DNA of 64,000 nt from Lactiplantibacillus dongliensis (GCF_005405105.1 NZ_BJDK01000009.1:1-64000), one strand, 5' to 3'; positions 1-10,512 are shown, counted from the stretch's first letter. Translations and numbers: made by a program. The notes: generated by a model from the sequence alone, not told the origin.

Positions 1-111
1 CCGAATAGCTACTCGTTACGATAAGCTAGCGCACGTCTTTCTGTCAGCAGTATACGTTGCCTCAATTTGTATTTTACTTAAGTAGTTTTCAAACGGACCC
101 TAGTTGAAACA

Positions 112-2373
112 ATGCAAGGATTGGTGTGTGGTTGTACAGAGTTAACTAAATTGGATTTATCGGGATTTGATACTCGACAAGTATCTGATATGTCGTTTAT
201 GTTCGCAGTTTGTCCGAAATTAGAAGATTTAAATCTAGCTGATGTAGAAACTAATCAAGTTAATAATATGATGTGTATGTTTTATGGGGATGAGAGTTTA
301 AAAACGTTAGACTTAGCAAAATTCAATACGTCGCAAGTAGAAATATTAGCTCTCATGTTTGCAAATTGTCGAAGTTTAACGACATTAAATCTATCTTCTT
401 TTGATACATCAAATATTACGCTATTTCTCGGTATGTTTGCTAATTGTAATCGGTTAGAAAGTATTGATCTATCGTCCTTTCAGACTAGTCAAGCGACTAA
501 TTTCAGCTGGATGTTTCTAAATAATTATGCGTTACAAACCTTGGATTTAAGTCATTTTGATATGCGGCAGGTCAATGACGAATTAGGTAGTTTTCAACAG
601 AGTATTTTAGAAATGACTAATTATTCGGATATTATTAAACTGACTACAAATAGTGATTATTCCCTTATGGGAGGTTACTCAGGAGTTGATCAGTTTTTAG
701 CCAATACTCATTCACTTAAGAAATTAGTATTGAGCAATCAAGTGGTGCTGAGTGATGATTTAGGGGATGTTAAATTACCGGATACAACGACCGTAGATTC
801 ATATGCTGGGCGATGGTTTAATACGACTGACATGAAGCACAGTATAACTGTCCATGATCTTATGGCGACTTATTATTTAGGAACGGCGCCAGCAGAAAAA
901 AGGACTTTCGTGCGTTCTTCCGAACCAGAAATTCAATTGAAACAAACTAAAATAAAACATACGATTGGGCTCAATCTAGATACAGAATGGTCAGCAAATG
1001 ATAATTATATTGGTGGTAGTAATGAATTTGGTGATCCAATACCAATTAAAGAGGTTGAGGTTACGTGGGATAGAAACTTAAATCTTAATACCCCGGGTAT
1101 TTATACAGTATCATATCGTTATCTGACCGAGGATGGTATTTACGCAAAAGTAAGCCAGACTATAATTACAGTTGTTTATCCAGTTAAAGTTGGGTTGAAG
1201 TCTACGGATATTTCAATGTATATCGGACCTAAGACGGCGACATGGCGTCCGGCTAATAATGTTTTAACGGCAACCGATGAACTTGGAAAAGACATTAAAG
1301 AAAAGCTGGATTATCAAATTACACCAATCTTGGCGCGTTCACGTAGCAGTCGACTAGATATGACTCAGCCCGGTCGTTATCGAATCGATTATTTGTATGA
1401 CGGCGATATTTTGGGCAGCGCCTTTTTAACTCTATTGAAATCAAAAGCCACTGTTGATGCGGTAGATAAAGTCATTATTGCTGATCCGAAAACAACGTGG
1501 AACAGTCTGATGCACCACCCAACTGCAATTGATGAAGACGGTCAAGCAGTAACCACTATCAAGACATCAATAGTTGATCAAGCCAGTGGTAAAAATGTAA
1601 ACGTTGTCAACACTCATCAAGCTGGTAATTACCAAATTACGTTCAGTTTTCTTGATGGGGTTGAAAATCGGGTTTACAAAGTTGTTAATTTAAAAATCTT
1701 GGCTAATCAAGCGAGAATTAAAACCAAGGATAGTCAGTTGACAGTTGGTGAGCAGTGGCATGCTAAAGATAATTTCATTAGTGCAACGGATTATACTGGC
1801 AAACCACTCGCTATTGATGATTTAAAAGTTGATGGTATCGTTAACTGGCAACAACCGGGACAATATTTAGTCCGCTATACGTATGATAAGAACCCAGAGT
1901 TAACGCCAATCACTAAGACGGCGTTGATTACTGTGGTTGCGGCCGTTGTGCCAGTTGACCCGAATGAGTCCGGTAATGGGAATGTACAGCCAGAACCTGA
2001 ATATCCGGAAGCGGTACCAGATCAAACAATTAGGGATCAACAACCTAATCCAGCGCCGGTCGTTGATGTTGATACTGGTAAGCCAGTCAAACCAACCACT
2101 GAAATTAAATCCAAGTTGAAGCCTGAAACAAATGTCCGCAAAGCTGATTTTCAACAAGAAACTGAATCAGATTCAAATGTGGGGACTGTTAAACAGCAAG
2201 GACCAGCTAAATTGAATGCTGATGGTCAAAAACAAGTACTAAATGATAGTCAGAAGTCAGCAAAGACATTGCCCAAAACTAATGATGCGCGACCATCAAG
2301 TTGGCTGAGTTTGTTAGGAGTTAATTTACTGGGGTTGATCGGTCTTTTAAACTTCCGAAGAAAGGTCAAGTAA
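112..2373 (+). pseudogene. 5'-truncated BspA-like LRR surface protein
   Basis: This 753-codon frame encodes the C-terminal half of a wall-anchored adhesin. It has about five DUF285/BspA leucine-rich repeats (residues 1-160, with recurrent LDLSxFDT and MFxxC), an unrepeated segment, four Ig-like modules (about 280-610), a Pro-rich spacer and a sorting signal LPKTND at 720-725 followed by a hydrophobic stretch and RRKVK. There is no signal peptide. The first Met sits inside a repeat (compare VTNMQGMF in the neighbour), there is no Shine-Dalgarno sequence, and in-frame stops occur at 22 and 79. The downstream gene at 2807 shares the same C-terminal architecture and supplies the missing parts, so this looks like a partial duplicate or decayed copy. 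Without an export signal the product could not be displayed. It may also continue upstream outside the window after a rearrangement. Confidence 0.75.
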
Positions 2374-2463
2374 ATGTTGTTTAAGCACATAGTCATACCA
2401 GCTTAACGAAAAGATATTGTGTTTAGCTCTGTTACAAGTTTTAAAAATGAGTTGAATCTTATA

Positions 2464-2500
2464 GGCTTTAGTAATCGGAAATGGTTACTAAAGCTTTTTA
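2464..2500 (+). terminator. Rho-independent terminator
   Basis: The stem GCTTTAGTAA pairs with TTACTAAAGC and is followed by TTTTT. It lies about 90 bp after the truncated LRR gene and would end its transcript. Confidence 0.8.
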
Positions 2501-2731
2501 GATTTTAAATCTACAAGCGACTTCTAATGGAATTGTTATCTTGTATAAGGGTCAACAGACTTATTTTCGGTGCTAAGATTATGACAACTATTAGCCGCCA
2601 ACAATTTTGGAGATTTGATGATGACGGTATTGTTGAAAATGTTATTCTAATTTGACATAAGCATTGAGATAACAGTTTTTGATAAAAATTTCTAACAATT
2701 TATATAACCATTAACTGTTAATCAGGTTAAT

Positions 2732-2761
2732 AAAGCACTATACTTAACGTGTAAGTGCTTT
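2732..2761 (+). promoter_or_regulatory. Inverted repeat around a -10 box, upstream of the large LRR gene
   Basis: Arms AAAGCACT (2732-2739) and AGTGCTTT (2754-2761) are perfectly complementary and enclose TATACT (2739-2744), a good -10 hexamer. The arrangement fits an operator that covers the promoter of the adhesin gene at 2807. No strong -35 is visible. The binding protein is unknown. Confidence 0.45.
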
Positions 2762-2806
2762 CTAATAGATAGATTATAAGGGTCGTTAGGATTTGAGGGG
2801 AGTATC

Positions 2807-5800
2807 ATGTTGATGCGGCAGGATGTTAAATTACATTATAAGATGTATAAACAGGGTCGATTTTGGGTATTTATGGGTATCTTGGCCATTAGTGGTGTTT
2901 TAAATTCACAATCGGTATATGCAGATACGACCGAGGAGTCCAGTTCGAGCCAGTCTACTACAAACGTAGCCCCTCAAGTCATGCAAACGGCAACTGATAC
3001 TAAACAAGTAAGTCTGACGACAAGCGCTGCTAAAACTAAAAATAGTGTAGCAGCTTCGCAGCAAAATACAGTGGCGAATACACAAGCAGTAAAAAGCTCG
3101 CAGCCTGCAGTATCTGAATCTGCTAGTCAGCCAAGTGGGTCAGTGAGTCAAACTAGTGCAGTGTCAGCTGTTAGTGCTCAAAGTGGTCAGTCAGCGGTTA
3201 GTACTAGCTCCGGTGCCACCGAGTCTAGTCTACAATCTAATTCATCATCTGTTAGTAAGACAAATCTACAAACGAACTTTAACATTACTCGAAATCAGTC
3301 TGCACCGTCGTATGCTGATTCGGCAATTGTTTCAGCAAGATTAAAACAACAAGATGTAGTTTCGCGAGCAGCACTACAGCGGGACGCAAGCTTAACGACG
3401 GTGTCGGCTGACAATGCTGATAGTCAGAATCGTCCAGCTATTATTCCAGCGACGGCAACTGATTGGGGGACGTTAGGAACTTCGGATTGGTATGTTGATA
3501 ATAAAATTTTACATATAGAAGCAGGAATATTAGATGAGGCACCGTCTGTGGACGATATGGGAACGATTAGATACTCATGGCCATGGAAAAAAGACGCCAC
3601 TTCAGTTGTTGAAGTGGACTTCGACGGCAAGGTAGTTGCACCGACTTCCACTGCTTTTATGTTTGACGCTTTTACAGCGGTAACTAAATACCAAGGCTTA
3701 AGCAATTTGGATGTTACTAATGTTAACAGTATGTACAATATGTTTGACAATAATTCTTCATTATTAAATATTGATTTTAGTGGTTGGAATGTATCAAATC
3801 TAGTTAACGCAAGCCAACTTTTTATAAGCTGTTCTAAATTACAATCAGCTGTTATGTCTAAAGTTGAAACAAAGAAACTATCCAATGCTTCAGCTATGTT
3901 TATGTTTTGTGGAAGTCTTGACTCTCTTGCACTGAATGGGGTGACTCTCGAAAATGCCACGAATGCAATGCAAATGTTTTTCTATTGTGTGAAGTTGACA
4001 AGCCTTGGTGTTGATGAGTTATCGGTCCGCGGACAAATGGTGCGAATGTTTGCCAAGTGTTCGAGTCTTGAAAACTTAACTTTGAATTTAATTAATGGAA
4101 ATAATTCAGATGATACGAGTGCTGACTATCAGAACACTAAAGAGATGTTCCAGGATTGTAAGAGCCTTAAAACACTTAATTTCACGAATAAAGTGAAGTT
4201 CGTAATAGATGAGGCTACGAGCCTATTTGAGGGTTGTGCATCACTTAAACAGATTGACGTTAATGCATTCGATTTTACGAAAGCAGTCCTTTTTTACAGA
4301 ACATTTTATGATTGTGAGGCATTGACTAGTGTGGATATGACGATGTTTAAAGGTGTAAAGCCTGAATATATGGCTCAAACGTTTATGAATTGTACGTCGT
4401 TAACTAGTCTTGATTTGACAACTATCGATGCTGAAAATGTGGATCATTTGTATGGCTTTCTCAGTGGTTGTTCGAAGTTAACATCATTGAATTTCAGTAC
4501 CTTTACCGCGCCATATAATCTTGAAACAGCCGAGATGTTTAAAGACTGTACTGGTCTCGTTAATTTGGATTTAACTGGATTAAAGGTGAGTCAGATTATG
4601 ACAAGTACGGCCGAGATGTTTAGCGGCTGCACTAATCTTAAGTCAATTAATCTTGGTGGGCTGGAGACCGCTACGGTTACAAATATGCAGGGGATGTTTA
4701 AAGATTGTACGGCTCTTAAGTCAATTGATTTAAGCGTTTTGAATACTACTGCAGTTACAGATATGCACGGGATGTTTAGTGGTTGCGAAACTTTGACCAA
4801 CTTGGACTTGACTTCTTTTGATACTGCCGAAGTAACGACAATGGAAGCAATGTTTAAAGATTGTATTAATCTAAAGACGATTGATTTAAAGTCGATTAAT
4901 ACTAATAATGTGACCGATATGAGTCATATGTTCAATGACTGCAAGGTATTAACTACTTTAGATTTAGCGCATTTGGCGACAGAAAGAGTAACGAACATGA
5001 GTTATATGTTTAGTGGTTGTTCTAATCTGCAAAGCATCGATATTAAAAAGCTAAACCTAAATAATGTCACAGATATGAGCTATATGCTTGCTCATTGTGA
5101 TAGTTTGAAAGACTTGGACCTTTCATCATTGAGTTTACCTAACGTAACTAATATGGGCTTTATGTTGACGTCATGTCAGTCGTTACAAACAGTTTCATTA
5201 ACCGCGCTAAATGCACCAATGTTAAGTAATATGATGGGTACTTTTTCGTTTTGTCCTAGTTTGCAACAAGTAGATTTATCCAACACAGTTCTGCCGGAGC
5301 TTTTAGGATTGGACTATACCTTTTATGATGATGTTCAGCTTAGAGATGTAGATTTAGAACATCTTAATGCGCCATCATTAGTGAGTTTGATGTTGACTTT
5401 TAATAACTGTAAACAACTATCAGCAATAGATTTGAGTTCATTAGATGTACCGGCGCTTACGTACTTTGTTGGGACTTTCGCTAATTGTTCAAGTTTAAAA
5501 TCAGTAAATTTGAAAGACTTTAATGCTAAGCAAATTAATTATTTTTGGTGGGTTTTCCTAAATGATTCATCATTAACTAGCTTGGATTTAAGCAATCTTA
5601 ATATGCAATCAGCTCAGGAAGTGACTAGAATGTTTACTGAGAAGTTAACAGAGCTTACTAGCCCTGATGATTTATTGGCACTTTATCAAAATCCTTCAGG
5701 ACTGGCTATAGACGGTAAATTTTCTGGCGTACAAGACTTATTGAAAGGCACAACAGCATTATCAACATTAATAGTGGGAAAAAATACGGTATTAAGTGGT

Positions 5801-7441
5801 GCAGCCATGGTGAATAGTGTAAAACCGAATAGTTATGCTGGTTATTGGCTCAGTTCAACTAATCCTACTGCGATGACTAGTGGTGATTTAATGCAATTAT
5901 ACAAGGTAAATAGTCAACCCGATAGCTTGATCACGTATCAACGAACGGTTGAGCCAACTCTTTCTTTGAAAGCGCAGCGTGTGACCCATACAATTGGCGT
6001 TACGCCTGTAACTTGGTCAGCAACCAACAATTATCAAGGTGGTACGGATGAACTTGGTCAGCCGATTGATGTTAATAGAATTGGTATAACTTGGAATCAA
6101 CCATTAAATTTACAGCAGCCAGGTACCTATACGGTCATTTATGCTTATAAGACTAAAGATGGTGCCTATACTAAATTGAATCAAACGGTGGTCAAAGTTG
6201 TTTACCCAGTTAATATTAAGTTGAAGTCAACTGATGTCACAATGTATATTGGCCCTGAAACGGCTAAGTGGCAGCCAATTGATAATATTCTTTCAACTAG
6301 TGATGAACAGGGCCAGCCGATTAGTAATACTCGGTTGAGCTATACGATTACTAGCGTTGCTCGCTCACTTAATCGGCAATTAAATTTACAACAACCCGGC
6401 TATTATCAGATTAACTATATTTATACTGATAATAACGGTAATCGCCAGGTTTTAGCGACGGCGTATCTCACACTGTTACAATCAGATTCGAAAGTCACGG
6501 CTCAAAATGTTACCCTAATTGCTGATAAGCGACAGCAGTGGACTAGTGATCTGCATCAAGTAACGGCAATTGATGAGACTGGCCGGTTAGTTTCAAAGAT
6601 TAGTACTCAGGTTTTGGATTTAAAGACGCATAGAGTAGTTAAGTCTCCGGATACTAGTCAAGCTGGTAATTATCAAATAACCTTTAGTTTTGTAGATGGT
6701 ACTTCGACAAAAATTTTTAAAACGGTTAAGTTGACTATCTTAGCTAATTTAGCTGCAATTGATACTCGTTCTAGTCAGCTGACAGTTGGTGAGCAGTGGC
6801 ACGCTAAAGATAATTTAGTGGGTGCGACGGATTATGCTGGCAACCCACTCACAATCAATGATTTAAAGATTGATGGGACTGTTAACTGGCAGCAACCAGG
6901 TCAATATTTGGTCCGCTATACGTATGATAAGCACCCAGAGTTAACGCCAATTATCAAAACAGCGTTGATTACTGTGGTCGCTGCTATTGCACCAGTTAAT
7001 CCGACTGATCCCGGTAATGGGGATGTGCAGCCAGAGCCAAGTCCGGCGCCTGAACCGTCGCAACCAGTAGTTGTACCAGATCAGCCGGCTGAAAATCATC
7101 AGCCAGTCCCATCTCCAGTCTCGACTATTAATGTTGACACTAGTAAACCAGTGAAGAAGACTACTGAGGTCAAATCGAAGATGAAACCGATCATGACCAA
7201 GACTACGATTGATGTGAAGAAAGGGACTGAGTCAAGTTCAAACGCAATGGTGACTAGTCGACGGGAACAGAATCAGTTAAGTCCCGCTAATGCCAAGATT
7301 TCATTGGCACCTAATCATCAAACGGCGACAACAACTTTGCCCAAAACGAGCGACACTCATACTACAACTTGGTTGACCGTCTTAGGGATTGATTTACTTG
7401 GACTATTAAGTTTAATAGGATTACGTCGAAGAATTAAATAA
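2807..7441 (+). CDS. Giant BspA-like LRR adhesin, sortase-anchored
   Basis: A 1544-residue cell-wall protein. Residues 1-39 form a KxYKxGKxW-type signal peptide (KMYKQGRFW at 12-20) with likely cleavage after VYA. Residues 40-215 are Ser/Thr/Gln-rich. About 255-950 is a long run of DUF285 (BspA-type) leucine-rich repeats of roughly 24 residues with recurrent MF, C and LDL. About 1060-1410 holds four Ig-like modules. A Pro-rich wall-spanning stretch and the sorting signal LPKTSD (1511-1516), a hydrophobic helix and RRRIK close the protein. Family members bind host or matrix proteins; the ligand here is unknown. The start ATG follows GAGGGGAG at 2795-2802; ATG 2813 is an alternative with better spacing. 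Its C-terminal half is closely paralogous to the truncated gene upstream. Confidence 0.9.
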   Translation: MLMRQDVKLHYKMYKQGRFWVFMGILAISGVLNSQSVYADTTEESSSSQSTTNVAPQVMQTATDTKQVSLTTSAAKTKNSVAASQQNTVANTQAVKSSQPAVSESASQPSGSVSQTSAVSAVSAQSGQSAVSTSSGATESSLQSNSSSVSKTNLQTNFNITRNQSAPSYADSAIVSARLKQQDVVSRAALQRDASLTTVSADNADSQNRPAIIPATATDWGTLGTSDWYVDNKILHIEAGILDEAPSVDDMGTIRYSWPWKKDATSVVEVDFDGKVVAPTSTAFMFDAFTAVTKYQGLSNLDVTNVNSMYNMFDNNSSLLNIDFSGWNVSNLVNASQLFISCSKLQSAVMSKVETKKLSNASAMFMFCGSLDSLALNGVTLENATNAMQMFFYCVKLTSLGVDELSVRGQMVRMFAKCSSLENLTLNLINGNNSDDTSADYQNTKEMFQDCKSLKTLNFTNKVKFVIDEATSLFEGCASLKQIDVNAFDFTKAVLFYRTFYDCEALTSVDMTMFKGVKPEYMAQTFMNCTSLTSLDLTTIDAENVDHLYGFLSGCSKLTSLNFSTFTAPYNLETAEMFKDCTGLVNLDLTGLKVSQIMTSTAEMFSGCTNLKSINLGGLETATVTNMQGMFKDCTALKSIDLSVLNTTAVTDMHGMFSGCETLTNLDLTSFDTAEVTTMEAMFKDCINLKTIDLKSINTNNVTDMSHMFNDCKVLTTLDLAHLATERVTNMSYMFSGCSNLQSIDIKKLNLNNVTDMSYMLAHCDSLKDLDLSSLSLPNVTNMGFMLTSCQSLQTVSLTALNAPMLSNMMGTFSFCPSLQQVDLSNTVLPELLGLDYTFYDDVQLRDVDLEHLNAPSLVSLMLTFNNCKQLSAIDLSSLDVPALTYFVGTFANCSSLKSVNLKDFNAKQINYFWWVFLNDSSLTSLDLSNLNMQSAQEVTRMFTEKLTELTSPDDLLALYQNPSGLAIDGKFSGVQDLLKGTTALSTLIVGKNTVLSGAAMVNSVKPNSYAGYWLSSTNPTAMTSGDLMQLYKVNSQPDSLITYQRTVEPTLSLKAQRVTHTIGVTPVTWSATNNYQGGTDELGQPIDVNRIGITWNQPLNLQQPGTYTVIYAYKTKDGAYTKLNQTVVKVVYPVNIKLKSTDVTMYIGPETAKWQPIDNILSTSDEQGQPISNTRLSYTITSVARSLNRQLNLQQPGYYQINYIYTDNNGNRQVLATAYLTLLQSDSKVTAQNVTLIADKRQQWTSDLHQVTAIDETGRLVSKISTQVLDLKTHRVVKSPDTSQAGNYQITFSFVDGTSTKIFKTVKLTILANLAAIDTRSSQLTVGEQWHAKDNLVGATDYAGNPLTINDLKIDGTVNWQQPGQYLVRYTYDKHPELTPIIKTALITVVAAIAPVNPTDPGNGDVQPEPSPAPEPSQPVVVPDQPAENHQPVPSPVSTINVDTSKPVKKTTEVKSKMKPIMTKTTIDVKKGTESSSNAMVTSRREQNQLSPANAKISLAPNHQTATTTLPKTSDTHTTTWLTVLGIDLLGLLSLIGLRRRIK

Positions 7442-7829
7442 TGTCTGTGTCAAAAAATGCTTAGTACCCAAATTCGGCGCTGAGCATTTTTGATAGGCTT
7501 GATTAAAGTCGACATTATATCTGACTTTTTACGACTATCGGTAGTCGTATAACCGGCCATAATCCATAATCAAGGCTAAAATAACGAAGCTCCAGCCACA
7601 CATCATTAAAACAAAGTCTGGTCGGTTATTGCCGAGCAAATTGTGGGAATGAGTTAATAATATGACAAAGAAACGTGTTCGAATTATCATTAAATTGTGA
7701 CGGAATGTTGTCTTTCAGTGTGACTATCATACCTGGAAAGTATGACTAATGATGTGAAATAAGCATTTAACATTCGATTGCCCGCCCCGTATACTGAAGA
7801 AGTTCAGTTGGATAATGGGAGGAAAAAGA
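7442..7829. other. Intergenic, with a possible membrane-protein remnant
   Basis: After the terminator, the minus strand carries a 51-codon frame (7690 down to 7535) with a hydrophobic C-terminal half (FVLMMCGWSFVILALIM) but no Shine-Dalgarno sequence. It may be a remnant of a small membrane protein. The hairpin ACGACTA/TAGTCGT at 7531-7548 overlaps its end. Nothing else is recognised. Confidence 0.3.
7452..7491 (+). terminator. Rho-independent terminator
   Basis: AAAAATGCTTAG pairs with CTGAGCATTTTT, ending in a T run 11 bp after the LRR adhesin stop codon. Confidence 0.85.
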
Positions 7830-8402
7830 ATGACGATTTTTGAAAAAGCGTTGGCTGGTGAGATGTTAGATCGCCGGGTAGACCCCGAAGTAGTGAAGAT
7901 TGATGCAATCCAGGTTCAGACTAGTCGGGCTTTGGCTAAACTGAATCAAGGTGTCGCTGATGCTGACACAATTCGCACCACCTTCAGTCAGATCATTGAT
8001 CGACCGATTCCGAGCTCATCAACGATTTTACTACCGATTCATAGTGACTTTGGTCATCATATTTGGATTGGCGAGCGGGTCTTTATTAATATGAATTGTA
8101 CCTTTGTTGATGTCGGTGGCATTGAGATTCAAGATGACGTGCTGATTGGACCCAATGTACAACTTGTATCGGTCAATCATCCGTTAGACCGGCAACCGGC
8201 ATTACGGCATCGGTTTTATGGTCGCCGCGTCGTGATTAAACGCAATGCGTGGTTAGGCGCTGGCGTGACCGTGTTACCGGGAGTCACGATTGGTGAGAAT
8301 GCCGTCGTTGGTGCGGGCGCCGTGGTCACGAAAGATGTGCCTGACAATACGGTCGTTGCGGGTGTACCAGCTAAAATAATTAAGCAATTACCAACAGATT
8401 AG
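7830..8402 (+). CDS. Left-handed beta-helix (hexapeptide) acetyltransferase
   Basis: A 190-residue cytoplasmic acyltransferase of the maltose/galactoside O-acetyltransferase (LacA/Maa/NodL) type, expected to move acetyl from acetyl-CoA to a sugar or similar hydroxyl. The N-terminal helical region is followed by hexapeptide turns (IGPNVQLVSVNHPLD, then GAGVTVLPGVTIG, AVVGAGAVVTKDV). The conserved catalytic His is in SVNHPLD, and the C-terminus has the usual AGVPAKIIK. The first ATG in frame (7815) lies upstream of the GGAGG ribosome site, so the start is ATG 7830 with proper spacing. A DUF915 hydrolase follows 21 bp downstream and is probably cotranscribed. The acceptor substrate cannot be told from sequence. 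Confidence 0.85.
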   Translation: MTIFEKALAGEMLDRRVDPEVVKIDAIQVQTSRALAKLNQGVADADTIRTTFSQIIDRPIPSSSTILLPIHSDFGHHIWIGERVFINMNCTFVDVGGIEIQDDVLIGPNVQLVSVNHPLDRQPALRHRFYGRRVVIKRNAWLGAGVTVLPGVTIGENAVVGAGAVVTKDVPDNTVVAGVPAKIIKQLPTD

Positions 8403-8423
8403 GTTCAGATAAGGGGGATTGAC

Positions 8424-9266
8424 ATGGGTCGTAAGTTAGGATTTTGGTTAGGTTTGTTAGTAGTAGTGGTGTTAATTGGTGGCGGTGCCTATTGGGGCAT
8501 ACAAAATCACGATACTAAAGGTAGTCGTCGGGCCGTCCCAACTTTTTACTTGCACGGTTATGGCGCTAGTGGTCGTTCTAGTCAAAGTATGATTGCCGCC
8601 GCCCAACGTCAGAAGCGAGCAACTAAAGTGTATACGGCAACTGTCAGTAAGACTGGTCAGGTAACGTTGCGCGGGCATTGGCCAGCTAAAGTTAAACGGC
8701 CAATCGTGCAAGTTGTTTTCAAAGCAAACCAGAATAGCAACTATCAGACGACGAGCCACTGGTTTAAGCAAGTCTTACTGGCAGTTAAGCAGCGGCACAC
8801 GTTTACACGGTATAATGCCGTGGCCCATTCAATGGGGAATCTCACGTTATGGACGGCAATTTTGAGATATGACGGCCAACGCGGGTTACCGAGAGTGAAT
8901 CGGGTTGTGGATATTGCTGGACATTTTGATGGGATTATTGGGATGGATGATGAGCCTAACCAGATTAAGTTAGCGAAAAATGGCCGGCCTAAGCCGATAA
9001 ACGCGAGTTATCGGCCGTTACTGACTTTGCGACAAAAATTGGCTAAACATCAAGTTAGTATCTTAAATGTATATGGCAATTTGGATAACGGTAGTCATTC
9101 GGATGGTCGTGTTAGTAACGCCTCGTCACAGTCATTACGGTATTTAGTGGCTGGTCGCGCGCGGAATTATCGTGAACGTGAATTTCATGGACGGTCGGCA
9201 CAACATAGTCAACTATATGAAAATCCTAAAGTTGATCGCGTGATTAATCGGTTTTTGTGGCAATAA
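8424..9266 (+). CDS. DUF915 family alpha/beta hydrolase, membrane-anchored
   Basis: A 280-residue protein with one N-terminal hydrophobic segment (residues 7-26, LGLLVVVVLIGGGAYWG) acting as signal anchor, then an extracellular alpha/beta-hydrolase domain of the DUF915 family common in lactobacilli. The oxyanion region FYLHGYGASG, nucleophile elbow AHSMGN, an acidic region IYG/NVYGNLDNGSHSDG and the C-terminal His in SAQHSQLYEN form a plausible catalytic set. Substrates of the family are mostly unknown, with lipid or ester hydrolysis assumed. AGGGGG before ATG gives a strong start. It is probably in an operon with the acetyltransferase upstream. Confidence 0.85.
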   Translation: MGRKLGFWLGLLVVVVLIGGGAYWGIQNHDTKGSRRAVPTFYLHGYGASGRSSQSMIAAAQRQKRATKVYTATVSKTGQVTLRGHWPAKVKRPIVQVVFKANQNSNYQTTSHWFKQVLLAVKQRHTFTRYNAVAHSMGNLTLWTAILRYDGQRGLPRVNRVVDIAGHFDGIIGMDDEPNQIKLAKNGRPKPINASYRPLLTLRQKLAKHQVSILNVYGNLDNGSHSDGRVSNASSQSLRYLVAGRARNYREREFHGRSAQHSQLYENPKVDRVINRFLWQ

Positions 9267-9272
9267 GTTTGT

Positions 9273-9313
9273 AAAAAGCTGGCGTAAATTAAATCATTAC
9301 GCCGGCTTTTTTT
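9273..9313 (+). terminator. Rho-independent terminator
   Basis: AAAAAGCTGGCGTAA pairs with TTACGCCGGCTTTTTTT directly after the DUF915 gene. Confidence 0.9.
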
Positions 9314-9341
9314 GAACGGTGGTGGCGAGCCATGCTAGACT
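9312..9341 (+). promoter_or_regulatory. Sigma-A promoter of the SGNH hydrolase gene
   Basis: -35 TTGAAC (9312-9317), an 18-bp spacer and -10 TAGACT (9336-9341) with a TG extension (TGC). It starts right at the end of the preceding terminator. Confidence 0.6.
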
Positions 9342-9383
9342 GAGTGGGTAATCAGTGATGCAAAAATTCTGGAGGTGCGTGTG

Positions 9384-10454
9384 ATGACAGTAACAACGGC
9401 TTGGCGGCAAATGGTTGCTCATTTTCCAAATTTGACTTTGCAAAATCCAATGGGGTCACAGACGATGCAAATCTGGCAACCATTGTCAGCACCTCGAATC
9501 CGGTTAGAACTCGCCAATGATTTCGGGCAGCAACCGTTATCAATCACTGGTATTCAGGTGGGTAACAATACCCTGATACCAATAACTTGGCATGGACAAA
9601 CATCTTTTTCGGTACCGGCACACCAACGCTGTTGGACGGATTGGCTAGATTATCCGGTCACGACCGGCGAATGGTTAACAATTAAGCTTGAGTCACCAGA
9701 AAAGCAGCCGGTGACTCTAATTCAAACTTTAGATCACACCCTTTTTAAAGGTATCAATTCGTCGCAGCAGTACTTCTGGGGTGTCGATGCACTCCAAGTT
9801 GAGCGTTCAGCTGCGACGAAGACCATCATGTGCTTTGGTGATTCATTAACGAATCAAGGTTATTACGCTGGCAGTTTAATGCAGGCATTAGCCCTCGCTC
9901 AACCTGATCAGTGGGGCCTAATTAATGGTGGTATTTCTGGCAATCGGTTATTGCGGGCCGGTAATTCGACATCTAAATGGGTTGCTAGCTTTGGCGCAGC
10001 GGGGATTGAACGCTTGCCGCAACTTTTAGCGCAACAATCGGTTGATAGGTTAGTCGCTATGGCTGGACTCAATGATTTATTACAACCAGGCGTCGGTACA
10101 CCGCTGGGTGAGTTACCAACAGCGGCCGCTTTAATTGCTGGGCTTCAACGAATTCAGCGTTTAGCGGCGCAACAAGCGATTAAGCTAACGTTACTGACCA
10201 TTACACCGTTTAAAGGGGCGCTCGTTGACCAATTGCCAGCTTGGTCACCAGCCAAGGAGCAGATTCGCCAAGCAGTGAATGCTTATTTAAGGACCCAACC
10301 AGCGACAATTGACTTGGCTAGTTATGTGGCGGATTCGATGGATAGCTGTCGATTAGCGGCCCAATTTGACTGTGGGGATGCAACGCACTTTTCAGCCGCT
10401 GGTGGCCATCAGATTGGTCAGTGGTTATGGCACAAATTGGCATTAACAAGTTAA
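9384..10454 (+). CDS. SGNH/GDSL-type esterase or lipase
   Basis: A 356-residue intracellular SGNH hydrolase. The N-terminal half (about 1-145) is a beta-rich domain seen in larger family members. The catalytic half has block I FGDSLT, block II GISGNR (Gly), block III AGLND (Asn) and block V DATHFS (Asp-x-x-His), so Ser, Gly, Asn and His are all present. Such enzymes deacylate carbohydrates or lipids; the substrate is unknown. No signal peptide is seen. An upstream in-frame GTG (9375) overlaps the GGAGGT ribosome site, so ATG 9384 is preferred. It has its own promoter at 9312-9341. Confidence 0.85.
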   Translation: MTVTTAWRQMVAHFPNLTLQNPMGSQTMQIWQPLSAPRIRLELANDFGQQPLSITGIQVGNNTLIPITWHGQTSFSVPAHQRCWTDWLDYPVTTGEWLTIKLESPEKQPVTLIQTLDHTLFKGINSSQQYFWGVDALQVERSAATKTIMCFGDSLTNQGYYAGSLMQALALAQPDQWGLINGGISGNRLLRAGNSTSKWVASFGAAGIERLPQLLAQQSVDRLVAMAGLNDLLQPGVGTPLGELPTAAALIAGLQRIQRLAAQQAIKLTLLTITPFKGALVDQLPAWSPAKEQIRQAVNAYLRTQPATIDLASYVADSMDSCRLAAQFDCGDATHFSAAGGHQIGQWLWHKLALTS

Positions 10455-10512
10455 ACCAAGATTGAATTCGCTGAGTGAAACAAGCTAGTTGTAACTGCCA
10501 ATTTGCGTTTGG

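Larger units (their letters stand above)
2374..2806. other. Intergenic region between the two LRR genes
   Basis: It holds the terminator at 2464-2500 and the promoter/operator candidate at 2732-2761. I see no coding sequence in the rest, which is AT-rich. Confidence 0.6.

Noticed and set aside
3424-3960. 178-codon minus-strand frame inside the giant LRR gene
   Set aside because: It is an antisense shadow of the repeats, with no ribosome site and no recognisable family.
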